A DNA stretch of 64,000 nt. Source: Casuarius casuarius. Its lineage: Eukaryota; Chordata; Aves; Casuariiformes; Casuariidae. This document shows, in pieces, positions 34,901 to 49,342 of the stretch. The stretch spans positions 8,685,286-8,749,285 of the forward strand of contig PTFA01000010.1 of the NCBI GenBank assembly GCA_003342895.1. The letters are read 5' to 3'. The notes under the pieces were generated by a model. That model worked only from the letters and a program-made list of their open reading frames with translations, was not told where the DNA came from and did not search any database. Within the stretch, counting starts at the first letter, position 1; each line of letters begins with the position of its first letter. The position numbers were made by a program, and so were the translations under genes.

Positions 34901-37900
34901 CTTACATTGCTTATTAAGGGCAATCTCAAGGCCTTCCTCAAACTAAAATCACTTATTCAGTATTTTGCACATGAAAGCATGGCCAAGGCAAATCCTTCAG
35001 AGCACGGGGGAGCCCTCTCTCCATCCTATGTGCAAATACACCAAAAAGTTCATTTGCCAGCAGTTGTGGACTGTCAGTAAGGTAACCATGTGGATGTAAA
35101 ACAGCCAGAGCCTGGAGAAGGCCTGCATTTATGGTTGCTCTGCAAGGCATTCTGTCACGGCGATAGCCAGTAAGCCTAGACACAATTAGTGATGGGGATA
35201 CAGACATACTCCTTTTTGATATTACATCTGCCTGATGTGGTCAAGGAGAGATCTCTAGCAGACATGGGGCAGAAGTGACTGCCAAGGTCTGGAACTGAAG
35301 AAGGAATGTAAAGGATGTGCATGTGGAAAAGTCCTAGTCTCCCCTGATATCCCCCTGGGACAGATGCCATAAATTTTCAGAGAGATTTCTTCTTCTTAAT
35401 CTATATTTCTTCAGGTAGAAAATTCAGCCCATTTACTAAGTTGTATTCATGCACATGTAAACGGGTGACTTCAGAAGAAAGTTAACCCCTCACTTATTGA
35501 TAATGAGCTAGCCCTCTGCAAAGCAGCAGATAGTCTGGCAATCTTCAGGTTGAGTCATGCCCTCTCTTCATATGCTTATTGGACCTAGTGTGGGATATGT
35601 CTGAGGAGACTTTCAATATTAAAAAAGCATTTACGTTTTTGTGGAACATCTTCAATTTTCTTCCTCTTCCTTTTTCTAGAAAAGACCTAGGGCCTATGGG
35701 TGGCATATAAAAATGTAATCACTACACTGCCTTAGATCCCCCACTACCTTTCAAGTATCAGTAAAGGAAAGATGGCAGAAATGTGGCACTTTTAGTCATG
35801 TTGTTTTAGACAAAGAAGGGAAAAATGCAGTTATCAGAATATTGGCAGGCTCTGAAGTTCTTAATTGGGTAATGATAGCACAGAGGAATGATCCTTTTCT
35901 CCAAAAAGAAGTGTGTTCTAAATTAGACACTCCAGACTATTTTGTGACTTAGTGTATCGCAAGCTGCTCTAAGAGACCTACCTCTGTGTTATGTCTAAAT
36001 TCCAGTATGTTCTTTGCAACCTGGGAGATACGTGGCGTGAAGAAAACAGAACCAGTGGTAACATTATTGGAAAGCATATTCCTGTTCAAACAGGCTAGAG
36101 ATGAATAAGACAGATTTCTAGTGAGTAGACTCATCCCTGGCTTTTGTCTTCCTTCAGTGTAAAATAGAACACAGATGGTTTGATACAAGAAAATCTGGCA
36201 AAGGTAAGCATTAATGATGGAGCAAAGGAGTCATAACATTCTCATGATGAAGCTTGAATACCTGAATAGTGAACCACAGAGGAACGTTGCTTAAGGTGAC
36301 TGTCAAGCTTCCCATAGATTGCCAGCAGTAGTTAGTGTATCCTCCCAAAATCATACAGTGAAGTCAGGTGAAATCTCCCTTTTCTCTGTATGAACTTCTC
36401 TAAAATGCAGCTATCCTCTCTGATAGAGGCATGTTCCATTTTAATTCCTCTTCTCAAGGACATGTGTATGTCACCAGCTTCCTGATGTTTTGCAAAGCAA
36501 AAAGACATAAGTTACTGGTTATGCATATTTCTTCAGGCTAAAGTTTGTGCTGACAATTTCCACATTTCACAGTATTTCTGAGAAATCTAAAACTTTCTTT
36601 TAATGAAAGTGCACTCTCTGCCTTTACAATTTACAAAATTAATTATAACCTCCCTGTGTCTGTGCTTCAAAATAATTGACAAAGTGTGCTATATCTATTT
36701 TAAATAAACAGTAGACTATTTCTTTCAAATTAAATATAATATACAGTAATTACAGCAATGTAGACTGCACAATTCTCTTTCCTAACGATATTTGCAGGTA
36801 CAGAGGTACTAAAAGATGCAGAACAATATTTTGCTGTTCAAATGTTGTTCAATCCTTCACCTATAAGGAAAAGAGTTTTAAAATTTATTAATATATTTTC
36901 TGGGAAAAAAAAACCCAAAATGTTCATTTAATATTGGATAGAGTGCCAAAACAATGTAGCAAGAGATAAAGATCTAGCAACTCAGAATTCATTTTCAGTG
37001 GAAAAAACAATATACTTGGAAGATCTTGACTTGATCTTCAAATGACATATTAGGTAATCAGCTTTTTTTCTTGTTGAGAGACATTTGTAATGTGAGGGGG
37101 AGGGTATTTCTCCAGCCAAGTTACTTACATGAGCATAAGAGCCATATTGTGCTGTAGATTAGCCTGACTCAGCCCTAATGCAGATAGATATGACATTCCT
37201 TCCTTTCCCTGTTGCAGTCACTTTCATTCTAATATTGACAATTTTAACACATTCAATTACCAAAAGAGATAAATATAGACAATATTCCTTTTAGATTGAT
37301 TAGCAAGCGGGATATTCCTTATCAAGTGACCTGTTACACATAAAAAGTAGTACAATTAATTGCTTAACATTAAGCAGAAGCACAGAATAGTAGGAGTTGC
37401 TATCTTCTTATGTAGAAACCTTGAATTCAAATTTCAACCTTGTCCATAAAAGGTACATTAAATGATATTGCTTCTGCGGTGAAGATCACATCATACTTTA
37501 GAAAGGCAGCAAATTAAGCCCTATAAACCTTCCCAACCTCTTAAATATTATTTGATGGTGGGAAAAAAAAAGTCCTGTAAGGGACCAAGATGCATTACTT
37601 CCACTGAATCAAAAGGTCAGAACACATTCAAAAATGTAGCTGTAAAGAGATACTTCCTGATGTCCTTTTATTCACAGTGTGTCATACCTCATTTTGCAAT
37701 AGTTTCCCTGCCTTCTCAACGTAAGGGTTATAGGACATAGCCTAAAGTGGTCACATGGCTTTCTCTTCGTCACGTCAGAAGAGAAGGGAATAGGGAAAGA
37801 GATCTTCTTGCTCTTAGACCTAAATATTAAGCTCTGCAAGAATATCTTCTCTACTGGATGAATTTTCTTTTATTTTTCCAATTGGTCAGTATCAGATAGC

Positions 37901-40900
37901 TTGGTCATTCAGGAATGAATGCATTTAAGCAAGAACACACTTTCCAAATTCCTTGGGTGTGAAATTTTAAAATTAAGACAACATTCTAGTGTTATTTCCA
38001 AACAAATCTCCATAGCTGTGTTTGGGATGTTTCAGTATTTCTGCTTCTCATATTAGATCAAACCAGGAAGCATGGAGGCTTCAAAAATAGGATCAGTAAG
38101 AGAAATATGGAAATGAATTGCTCAGAGTTCATAGGACCTGAGATTATGCTCAAACCTCATGAAGACTGGTTGATATTCAAATTACAAAACAAGTGTAACA
38201 TACATATAGCTCTCAGGATTTTTTTCCACTGGAGTAACAGTAATAGCATGTTCAAAGGACAATTGCAAAATTTTATGCCATATTAAAAGAAAGCTTTTGA
38301 TCTTAATAAAAGTTAAGCAACTTTCTATAAGGTGCACCTAAAAATTGCACCGATTTTGCTTTATCTTTTCGGTTTACCTTTTGGGTTCAGCTTGCACTCA
38401 CCAGCGTGACTTTTTTTCAGACATGCATCTGGTAATTTACAGGCATGTCCAGTAAGGAAAGCACAAGCTAATCTGTGCAGGTGAAAGGAAGAGAAATAGA
38501 AAATTCTTCACAAAATAAAATGAAAACTTCATCTGAAAGAGGCTTAAGTATATGTGAGTTACAACAGAATCCCTTAGGCAGATATAACTTGTATGCTTAG
38601 AACAAAAGATAACTTAAACTGATGCTTAGTTTGCCAGTTTATTGCAGGGGTTCTGTTTTGACTAGTGTTAAACAGTCTTGACTGCTGACCTCTTTAATTT
38701 GTTTGGTGCAAACATCAGACACTGAATTTTTTAACCATCCACTTATCTGAGAGACAAATCTTTTGTGGCTTGTGCCGACAACCCTGTTCTTTAATTGTGT
38801 TAAGGTTTTTCTGCATCTGTTAGAGAATGCATGAGAGCATTCAATGATGAGAGCATTGATTAACCTTGAGACACATAATCTAGTTCCCAGGCTTGGTTCT
38901 AAAGGGTTTTTTTGCTCTCCTTTCAAACCTAATTTGCCAAAAAGCAATTACTATGGAGCTGCAAGAAACCTTACCTTTTGGATTTTAAATTCACTTTCCT
39001 CTTTAATATCTTAGGAGTCTGAGCATGCTGCCTCCTGCTTCTTATCACTTAAATATATGCAGTGATACCAGAGAAATAAATTGTGAATGCTACAATTCTA
39101 GTTCATTAGAAGTGAGAAGTAACAGTGCCAAGGCTATTCATCTACTCTGGATTTAATAACCACCTTATTTATAGCCCACATGCTGGGAAGAAGATTGTAA
39201 TTGCGATAGATTACAAAAAACATGGGGAACGGAATAACTAACAGAACAATTAAGAATATACAGAGTCTTTTGTTCTAAGTAAGTTATTTGTTTGAGTCTA
39301 CTTGAATCAGTGGAAACAATGGAATATCATTAGGGTCTGATTCCTTTAACTTTTCTGTGTGACATTAGTATATAGGCCTTTATGAGAGCTTTTTAATGGA
39401 GGACAATAGTAGAATATACCCTCTTTGGGCCAACTGAATCTGCTCAGGATTTTCTCACAGAGGGCCTATCTCAAGGGCTGACTCATAACAGGGCAATCCA
39501 TAACACATGTGCTATCGTTTGGGCTCTGCCCCAACACCTTAAAACTGTTTGAGAGTATCTATGCAGCTGAGCAGGACAGGAGGGTGATGTCCTGACTTCC
39601 ACAGTTCATCCTGTTCGGGGTATACAGATTAAGGGAATTTTTGTGTCCCACACTGTCAGTGAGACGTCTTTTGTCAGCATTAATCAACCTTGGAAACAAT
39701 GGAAAGTATATAGTATGTTAAGACTTGTATAGGTATCTGATGCAATCTAAATGTGAGACAGTCCTGTTGCATTACCTCATATTTCTAAATGAATGTCCCA
39801 CAACCAGTATTTTTATACCGGGGAAATGCTGATTGCAGTAGGTGCTCATTACGTACACCTATTTGTCTCCAAGTGATACTTCAGCAAATGAATGGCTTTT
39901 CAAACTGACATATTTAATATATAGCACCATTCTTATTTCAGAACACTAAGATTATTTTCTTGAATGTTGAGTGATGTTCCAGCAAGGGTGGGGGGAGGTC
40001 TTGCTCCAAAGTTCAAGGAGTCTACAGACTGGGGATGAACCTTGCACTGTCAGGACCCTTTGCCTTGCCAAAGTGGTCATACAGGTTTTAGCATAAATAA
40101 AAAAAAAAAATCTTTGTTTTGAATGTTGGATGAGAAGGGCACAATGATTTTGATAACCTAATATAAAAATAATCATATACCTTAGGCATTTTCAATGTTT
40201 TTCTTGGTATTTTTGCTTTATTTTAAATAGGAATCTGGATATGGCATATTCAAAAAAAGTATAGATATACATGGCTGTGCAATGAAATATTTAAACATTC
40301 ACTAGCCTTTTATGAATATGCTAATTAAGTATTTAAATTTTGTAGTGCTCCCATATGGAGTCAGCACTTTATTTTTTATTATAAGCAGAATATTAAAAAT
40401 AAATAAATACAAATTAGTCATTTGGTCAGGGAGGCAAAAAGCAGAGAAAGTAGTGTGTGTGCACATTACAATTATATTATGAAGACTTTCTGTAATGTTA
40501 TCATAGGCTGTTCCAAGTTACCATGTATAAAAACAAACCACACTGACTCCAAGCTCCAAAATGAGAGAAGTTAGGGAAATATAATCAGCGCAGCTGTAGC
40601 AACAATGCTATTGTTAAAGCACAGGGAAATTTCATAAACAGTGAGTAAGAAGCTGAGAAGGAAATAGTTGTAGACAAAATCATTGCTAGAAAACATGAAA
40701 GCAACTCTTTTTTCCCATCCCATCCCATCTCCTCTCCACCCTGTGAAAAGATTATCCATGGAAGGGGAAAAAAGGGTGAGGTTGTGGGTGGTGTTCTGCA
40801 TAAGGCCATAACACACACAAAGTATGTGTGCTTTCTTCTCTTGGAAGAAGATGAGGAAAAAGAAGTGAGCCTGGAATTTCTTTTTGGAACAGATACTGTA

Positions 40901-43900
40901 CTTTCAGGTGCCATCTGTGGGCCATGCGTTGTATGAAATAAGGCAATGTTAACACAAGAATAAAAGAGATAAAGGGCAGTCGTCAATCCATCATAGTCAT
41001 TGCTTGCAGCATGACAAAGATGTTCCCAAGATGTTTTTAAACTGTCTAGCTGAACGACCTTGTGGCTGAACTACTGAAGTAGTTTCTGGGCCAGCAGTGC
41101 TTAACATAAGGGATCAAAGATTTCATCAAGCACTAATTTACCTTGCTTGTCATTGACAAACCTCCAGATACCTTAGTCAAAAAAGGAAAGGCTACCTACT
41201 GAACAGCTGTGCTTTGCAGTGGTCCCACAGTGGGTATTATTCTCCTGATTACTTTGACTTTTGCTTTGAATTACTCCTGCCTCATATCATTGCAGAAGAA
41301 TAAGTTAAGGTCTGATCCACTGATAAATACTATTTCAAATGATTGATGGTGCAACTCCCTGCAGCATAACAGAGGCCAGTCTTTAACCCATATGTATTAA
41401 ACTGCTTCTATGAGCCATTCAAAGGTGTGATAAGATGAAACCAAGAGATGAAACTTGACTTGTGTATTATCCAATTTTCCATTAAATAAAAGATGATTTT
41501 TCCCTTTGTGGGAAAATTTATTTAGTATGAACTGCAAACACACAAAATGTGAGAGGCAAGTGTGTCCTTATGTCACTGAAAACACAGGCATATGAAAAGA
41601 GGTACCTAATGTAGCCAATGTTTACCTTATGTTATTTACCCATGTTTGGATCATACATTTCAGTTTAAACCTTTCCTAGATCGTAACTTGAGAGTATGGC
41701 AGTGTTGCTGTACTGCTCTGCCAAGACAAAAGAGAACTTTTTGATGTATTCTTTGAAGTTTAAGATTTTCTTAAGCAGCAATATAACACTCATATTTTGG
41801 AAAAAAAGATTCCTGTGAACTGGCAGGAAACATAATGTGACTTGCTCACAATTATTTCCAAGACATTAAGTTATTCCATTTTGGCATTTACTTAGAATAC
41901 ATGTATTTGGTGTGGATAGGAAAGTTATTAAGCAAATGGGCCTACTGGTGAGTGACAATTAAATTTTTTTTAAAAAGCAATGTGACTGTTTCTTCAGATC
42001 ACTTTGATACAATGTTGCTATTCCAGGACATTTCCTGTTCCAGCAGTTTGTCAATTCTTGAGTTGAGATATGCAATGCCAATTTTAAAAGTTGAAATGCT
42101 GAATAGAACCTTATTCTTTAGAAAGTAAAATGCACTCTCCATAGCGATTACTATATCTCTTAACACTAAAGACCCTACCATCATCTTTATCTAGAATCCT
42201 GTCTTTTCCATAATCAGGTTATCCCCTTTCCCCCAGTCAATTTACAAAATCCAACAATATAGTTTCAGCCCTTTCTGTTCCTGTTTTCTCTCTACTACCT
42301 TCAGCATGTTCTCTGTCTTCTCCCTGCCAAAAACATTTCCTGTCCCCCAGACATACAGAGCTGGCAGCAAAGAGATTAGGTCAGCTGTGAGAGGATTTTC
42401 ATGGAATCAATTAAAAATTTCTGGCAGTAGGAAAGCAGACACTGTGGGATGGGATGGGACTCACTTCACACAGAGTTTTGACCTCATCCAATTGCTAAAA
42501 GTGCTCTTTGCCCTCCAGCCCAGCACCTCCATTCCTCCTACTGCCCAGGACTTTTGAACACACAGTTCCCAGACAGACCAGGTGTGCAAAGAGGGCTTTT
42601 TGCCTTCCTTAGATGCATCAGGTCCTGGAAACTGTTCAGTATTCCATGGACTCCCAGAGCAACAATTAACACTACTGATTTTTCTGTCAGAATATAGATG
42701 GCTAAAGGTCAGACATAGCATCAATACAGTTGTTGCCAAACTACTATAAACAAATAAATCAAATACAATTTACTGGTGTTCCTAATTTTTTTTTCTGAAC
42801 TAAATTAGTACACTTTGAGAGTGGGAATTCAACTGGACTATAAACAAGAGTTATTTAATTGACATAATTTATTTGGACTCTTAAAGTGCTTTTGGCAGAA
42901 TACCTCATAAGAGGCTAGTAAGGAAACTAAGAAGTTCTAAGGTGAGAGGGGAAGTTATGTTATAAATTACAAAATGGCTAAAAGAAAGCAGCATAGAATA
43001 AAATGGTCCATTTTCAATATGGCAGAGGTTAGCAGCAGAAAATGGTAAGGCTGAAAGAACTTTAGTATATACACTTATGTTCTGGAAAAGGGCTTAATCA
43101 GCATGGCAGCAAGATCTGCTGTGGAAGTATTTTTTTAACAATTAATAACTATTCAACTGAGCAATTATTTAGTTTAGTCAAGACAATTGCCTAGGCAATT
43201 AGGCAGCACAATGACAGAGGAAGTTCATGATGGAAAGTTCAAAATAAGGTGTGTTGGAAGGATATTACTAATATGCATTGTTGGGTTTTAAATTAACAGT
43301 AACCACCCAAGAAAATGACCTGTGTGTCACTGTGGAGAGCTTAATAAAAACATCTGCTTAATATGGAAAGGCAATCAAAAGCAAATGAAACGCTCAGATG
43401 AATAAAGCAAGGGGTGGGGTTGCACAGAACCTGCTTTGTCCAGGACTGCCCAGGATATACAGTGAATCAGTGCACTTTCTCACCCAGCTGTGCCATTTCT
43501 AGGTTGAGTTGGCTAGTCCCTGGGATGTGGGGAAAGTTTTGAGCACCTTTGACACTTCTTCCTTTTCTCTGTCCTCAGTTTTCTGCAGAAGGCCTTCCTG
43601 GTGCTGAGAACCTGCTGCTCAGGCTTGGAAAGAAATGGAGTTCATAACACAGGCCCATTGAAAAGTAGCAGTTCAGTAGTGCACAGCATTTCCAAACAGC
43701 TGAATAACACTACATTCACTTAAGAGTCAAAGAGAATTCAGGTAGAGAGAATTATTCAGTTCAATTATGTTGAAATTTGGCCACAACATGATAGCTAATG
43801 CGCCTCGCTATGCAGAGCCCAACATTTCTTTTGTTCTAGTTCTCAATTGAATCTATAATTAAGCTCTATTTAGGCTCAAGAGCTAGGAAAACTTACTATT

Positions 43901-44754
43901 TTGTGATGAAGAAAGATAATTTGCCACAGGGCAGCAGGGCTTCATAGTCAATAAAAGCTGGAATTAGAAACATCAAGGACCCACAATACCCTATTAATCA
44001 CCAGGTTTTGTGTGTGGGAGTTCTTTGCACCTCTGTATAAACATAATCCCATAATGGTAAAACATTCCATTGCCTCTAATTTAACACACTATTATTCAGC
44101 ATGTAAAACCTTATTCTCCTTGCAGTAAAGTGGTACAGGGTGGGGACTAAAAGGACAAATAGAACCAGCCTTGCTCAGACTTACAGGATGAGGCAGAAAT
44201 CAAATTTTGATTACATCTAATTGAGAATGCATTGTCATTTCATTGTATAACTCTGCTTCATAGTATGGTAAGTGTTCTGTCCATATCTGAAACAGATAAT
44301 CCAAAATAGTGCTGTATTGTAGTAAAACAAGAAAGCAGCTAATCCAAATGACTAGAAAAATAAAAATAAGATTCTCTATTCACAGGTCTTGTGGGAAACA
44401 GGGATGCATTGGGAAGAAAACCAGTGGGCAGATTCTTTAATTAGCTGAGGTTGCTTTGTACTTTTCATGCAGCTCAGGTTTGGGTGTCTGAAGACAGAGT
44501 AAGAGAGCATCTTTTCAAAAAACTCTGAAACACATTTTCTCCCTTTAGCAAGGACAGGCAGGGAGGAGAAAGGAGGATGTTTGAATACCTGTGAGGAGAA
44601 CAGGGATTAGATTATGAGAGCTTAGGGCATGGGCAGAATTGAACTGGCCTTTGACAGGAAGGAGACACTAAGAGATATCATTCTAAGCATAGGGCTAGGT
44701 AGGAGAAAAATTACTAAGCAGCCCTTCTCATCAACTCGCAATGGGAACCGCCTG

Positions 44755-44800
44755 AGCTACAACTCAAGGGCTTAGCAGGAAAGTTGGACTAGATGCTTCC
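44755..44800 (+). mobile_element. Possible decayed CR1 3' tail
   Basis: The words 'gcaggaaagttggactagat' (44777-44796) followed by 'gcttccag' resemble the CR1 3' ending 'agcagggaggttggactagatgacttccag'. The usual terminal 'gattctatga' repeat is not visible after it, and the match is short. It may be a fragment or a coincidence. Confidence 0.3.
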
Positions 44801-45888
44801 AGTCTGCTGCACGTATATAAGCAACTGTGAGCAGTGCAACTGCTCACTGAGTATCAACTGGGCCTTTTAGTTGCCATACAAAGAAACTAAGCCTAGGATA
44901 AAAACACTCCAGGAAAAGGCAAAGATACATGGATTGGAAAGAGGTAACTGAAGAGTGTAGTTCTGAATGGAACCCAAAATTACTAGGCTTCACATTTTCC
45001 TTTCCCAGAAAAATATATCATTTCTGGTTGTGCTGGTTCACCTAGAGAACGGTAAGTCATCCTACCACCAATTACTCTGCAAGCTTATGCAGGACAAAGT
45101 GATGCAGTAGATCCAGATTCCAACCCTCCTGACATTTGCTGCCAGAATACAGCACTTTTTTCCAGTTTCTTTCTTAAAAAGCTAAGAAGAAATAAAACAT
45201 TACACTAGAATTATGTATTATGGTCATAAAGTCAAATGCTAAAAGCTATGAAAAGCCAAAACTAGAATTACTTGTGCAACCTTAATTTGGCCACTTGCAT
45301 ACATAGGCACAATATCATTTTTAATTACATGGTCACAGAGTTATTTATAAACAAGATCCCAGGTTTATTCAGTATAATGAAGGAAACTTTAGCTGTAGCA
45401 GAAGTCCAAGTGAACAAGGCACAGAGACGTCTAAGGCAGAGACCATGTGGTAAGAGAAAGAGTGCCCTCAGGGCTAACAAATGTTGCCCTGGAGGACTCT
45501 ATCCTGAACTCTGCTACTTCCAAAGTAATAGACAGCTGACTTAAATCAGTCTGTTCCCAGATGATCATTTAAGCGTATCCCCTATTTTCTAGATGCCTGC
45601 CTTAGGCCTCTGGGACTGATTTATAGAAAGGCCAAATGCTCAGAACAGTATTTGATACCAATGGGAACTGTGCTTTGAGCACATTAAGTGGTATATAATT
45701 CTATAGCTTCTGAAAAGATCTACTTCTAGGCATGTAAGATCTGGCCCTCACAATCAGTGAAAACTTTTGACCTTATCATCTTTGTGCTGCTTTTCTCTGC
45801 TTATAATACCATGTTCCCTGAGATTGTCCTGTGAAAATAAAATCATTAATATTTGTGAAGCTTTTCAGAAACTGTACACATGAATATG

Positions 45889-45900
45889 AAAAAAAAAAAA
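45889..45900. repeat. Poly-A run, 12 bases
   Basis: An uninterrupted A run. It is a simple repeat. Confidence 0.6.
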
Positions 45901-47606
45901 GCCAGAGGGAAATGTGTAATTCTGCTTTTACATCATGGATTCAATAGTCTGCAACAAATAGGACAAGAAATCACATACTGAACAAAATATTCCATACCTG
46001 TCTATTAACTGAAGACTGCCCAGCCTGTGAGATGAGACCCAATGAGGCAGATTTCCCTGGAGAAAATAAAAAGACACTATGGCCTTCAATCATACGATCT
46101 TGATGGATATACAAAACGTGACCCAAAATTATGACAGTCCCTTTGTTTGAGTACCTGATGAGTTTGCAATCCTGTATGATCTTTTAAACCTTTTAACACA
46201 ATGTTATGTGTGTGAAATATATGTAATGACTAGTTTTGTAACAAAGAACAATGGACATTTCATGTTGACTGTTAACTATCAACCTATTATTTCCATTCTA
46301 TTTTTCATCACAATCATAGCAGACCTTGTAGGAAAGAAAATTCCCAGGGATCTTGTTGCCTCAGAGCTCCTTGATCCTTCTCAGTCCCATTATTTGCTTG
46401 GGTGTGGGACAGAAATGGCACTGCTTCCACTGACCTGAGAACCCATCAAGACTGAATGTCCATGATAATACTGTTAGACTATTCCTCCAAGTTTCACTAG
46501 CTTTCATATCCCACAAGAACGGTGACCACTGCTTTTAAATTGCTGTTCTATTACCTAATTTGCTTCTCCCAAAATGTCCTGTGGGAAATTCCCTTCCCTT
46601 CCCCTCCCTACCCTTTCCTAATGCACTATGATGGGGGACTACAGTGGAGATCTGTCTCGTCATCTTTCCTGTTCAATGTGTATTTGAGAATGTTGGTGAG
46701 TGAGAGCAATAGGATCTAGGTATTGTTTCCAGGATGTTCTTTACCATAATTTTATCACTCCTCCTACAATCAGTGCAAGTGTCTTGCCAAAAGTCTGGGG
46801 GAACTGGAGAAGGATGAAATCTAACTGATTCATCCAGTGCAACTGGGATTAAATTGATGGCATGATTGGGGATAGTAACTCAATCGTAAAACCACTATAT
46901 CCTTCATTGTTCCACTATTTCTTACTTATGTTTACAAAATTTCAGTTATGCTGAATACCAGATGCTCTCTGATCATATAGCAGGAATTACCAAAAATGCT
47001 GTATTGTCTGTGCTTAGAAGATTGAAACAATTCCTTTGACTGTGGAAATTGCTGCTACGATCCTTGCTTCTCATACTTCAGGACTGGGTCACTTTAAAGT
47101 GTAGTTACATGGGGTGTAATCCAAAATCCTACAAAACACAGCATACCAAAAGAAGAGTGGCTATTGTTAGCAGCAACATATGCCCCTGGTGTACCTTGCT
47201 GTGAACTGGTTCCTAACTGGAATGTAAGAAATTGGGTTTTGCTCTAAGGTACTGATAGTGAGTCCTCCGTGACTGGGCTTGACAAAACCAATTCGCTCTT
47301 TGTGTCAAATCACCAAAGACAGTGTTAGAGTGAATCCTCATATTAAGTCCTTCTTGACTGAAAATACAGAAGGCTAGCCACAGAGTATCCTCTGTAAGGA
47401 TTCTTCAGTTTAGGAATAATTCTATTTTCCTCTTTTAGTGACCTTCATTGTATGCTAGAAGAAGTATGCAGCTTGCTGCCAAAGGGTGGGATTTTGAGGG
47501 AGATTTGAGACTTGACTTTTATTTGTATAATATATGGCAGGAATATCCAGAACCTTTAGAGTTTTCCTCTTCTGCTTCTCCATAAGTCTTGTTAAACACA
47601 AATGCT

Positions 47607-47622
47607 AAAAAAAAAAAAAAAA
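47607..47622. repeat. Poly-A run, 16 bases
   Basis: Sixteen uninterrupted A. No retroposed unit is recognisable next to it. Confidence 0.75.
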
Positions 47623-48899
47623 GTGAAACAAAAGACTTCTGACCTATGTCATTAGACGAGCATCCTAGGGCAATGGAAGGTGCAAAAGCAGTTTCACATT
47701 GCTACCTTAGGAAAAAAACAGTGAAAGAAATCCTTCAATAGGGAGACAACACCACTGTAGAGTTTTTTTGGTTTTTTTTCTATCATTGCTTCCTTTGGAT
47801 CAATAAAAGCCCTGCACAGCTATGAGAACCTGCACTTGTGATTTCATCACTTATGAGCAATGTGGTAATTCCAAACTCATGTTTATAAAACCTTTTTACA
47901 TCCCTTCAATGTCTGTTTCCAATATACATGACAACTAGATTTATTCCTCTTGTCTAGTGCAGTCTGGCCATGTAGAATTAAAATCCTTACTGAATACATG
48001 GTTTTGACGCTGTGCTCTGAAATTGTGGACTACTATGATGAAGCTTACCTGGGAATGCTCTTCCTTGTTTTATAGCTGAGGAAGATATACATCTTTTGAA
48101 CTTGGTAAAGTGAACTTAGTGACTGATTGGAGTAGTTAGTTATTGTCCTTTCTATCCTTTCTAACTATCATTTTTTTGTGCCTGAATAAGCTCTCTGAAG
48201 CTTATTATATTTCATATAATTATGAGTCAGCTCTTCTAACCCTAAGTTAACCTGGTGCAAAGATGTAAGCACAGATTTGTCACTTCCTGTAGAATTATTT
48301 CAAAGTAAATAATATGTTGTAGAAATTAATGCAGGCTGGATGACCTGAGGTAAACCAAACAGGTCTGGTCATGTGAGATTTTGTGCAACTGAAAGTTAAA
48401 AGAAAAAGAACAATCTTGTCTTCAAATACTCACAGTTTTCATTATACTGATGGTAACATATTTCATAAAATCTTCAGAAAATACATCCAATATAGAACTA
48501 CACTTTTTTTTTCTACCAATGAAAGCTTTTAAATAATGATACTTGGGTATATTCTTCATTTCTTACCCTATTCTTTCATTTTTTTCTTCCTGGCCATGTT
48601 GTATTATGTGTCTGTAAGACTGGCTAGGCTTATGATCTAGAGTATTTACTTCAACATGACTTGTGCCTGCCAGCACACATATAGGCCTGATATTGAAAAG
48701 GCAAGTTAGATCTGTTTTAAAAATCAGTCAAGGAAGACCAAAATATTAATTGATGAAGGTTGCATGAGAAGCTCCAAAACTAGAAGATCAGAGAGAAAAG
48801 GAGTAAGGCTGAGTTTGACATTACATACTGTAATGCACTGACGTGACTACTTCTGTAACCACCTGGGATATGTTCTGACAGATTATCTTGGTTTATATT

Positions 48900-48938
48900 C
48901 ACTCCTTACTTAGGCAAAACTCCCACTGACTTTTCTCC
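48900..48938 (+). repeat. Possible ancient amniote dispersed repeat
   Basis: The words 'ctccttacttaggcaaaact' and 'cccactgact' match, with few differences, a widespread old sauropsid repeat whose core reads roughly 'tccttactcaggcaaaact' and 'cccattgactt'. In intact copies the second half is the reverse complement of the first. Here only one arm and 'ctcccgtgg' remain. I cannot assign a family name. Confidence 0.4.
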
Positions 48939-49340
48939 CGTGGTGTTTTCTCTAACACTTAAACATATTATCTTTATGTCACTCTATATGGATTACACAT
49001 CATTCAGCTCTGGGAGAGTGTATTTTGTATTTAGACAGTCAGCTGGTACAGCCTGAACATGAAATAGGATCAGAATCTCTATCACTCATTACTACTTTAC
49101 TGTGAACTTTATACTTCCTTACATAACAATGTCTCTTTTAAAATGGAGAACTGCTCTCATTATACCATTCTGACAAAAAAAAATATAACCATGTGATGGC
49201 AGCAATATGCTTAAATACATGGATTCTAACATGCAATATGTTGTAACTTGTCTACAGAAGAATGGTATGACTCATAAGCCAGCATTCTGAAGAGTAAGAC
49301 TTGCAGCTGTTGACTATCATGTTCAAACTGAGGTTTCCAT

Positions 49341-49342
<2 letters not shown>

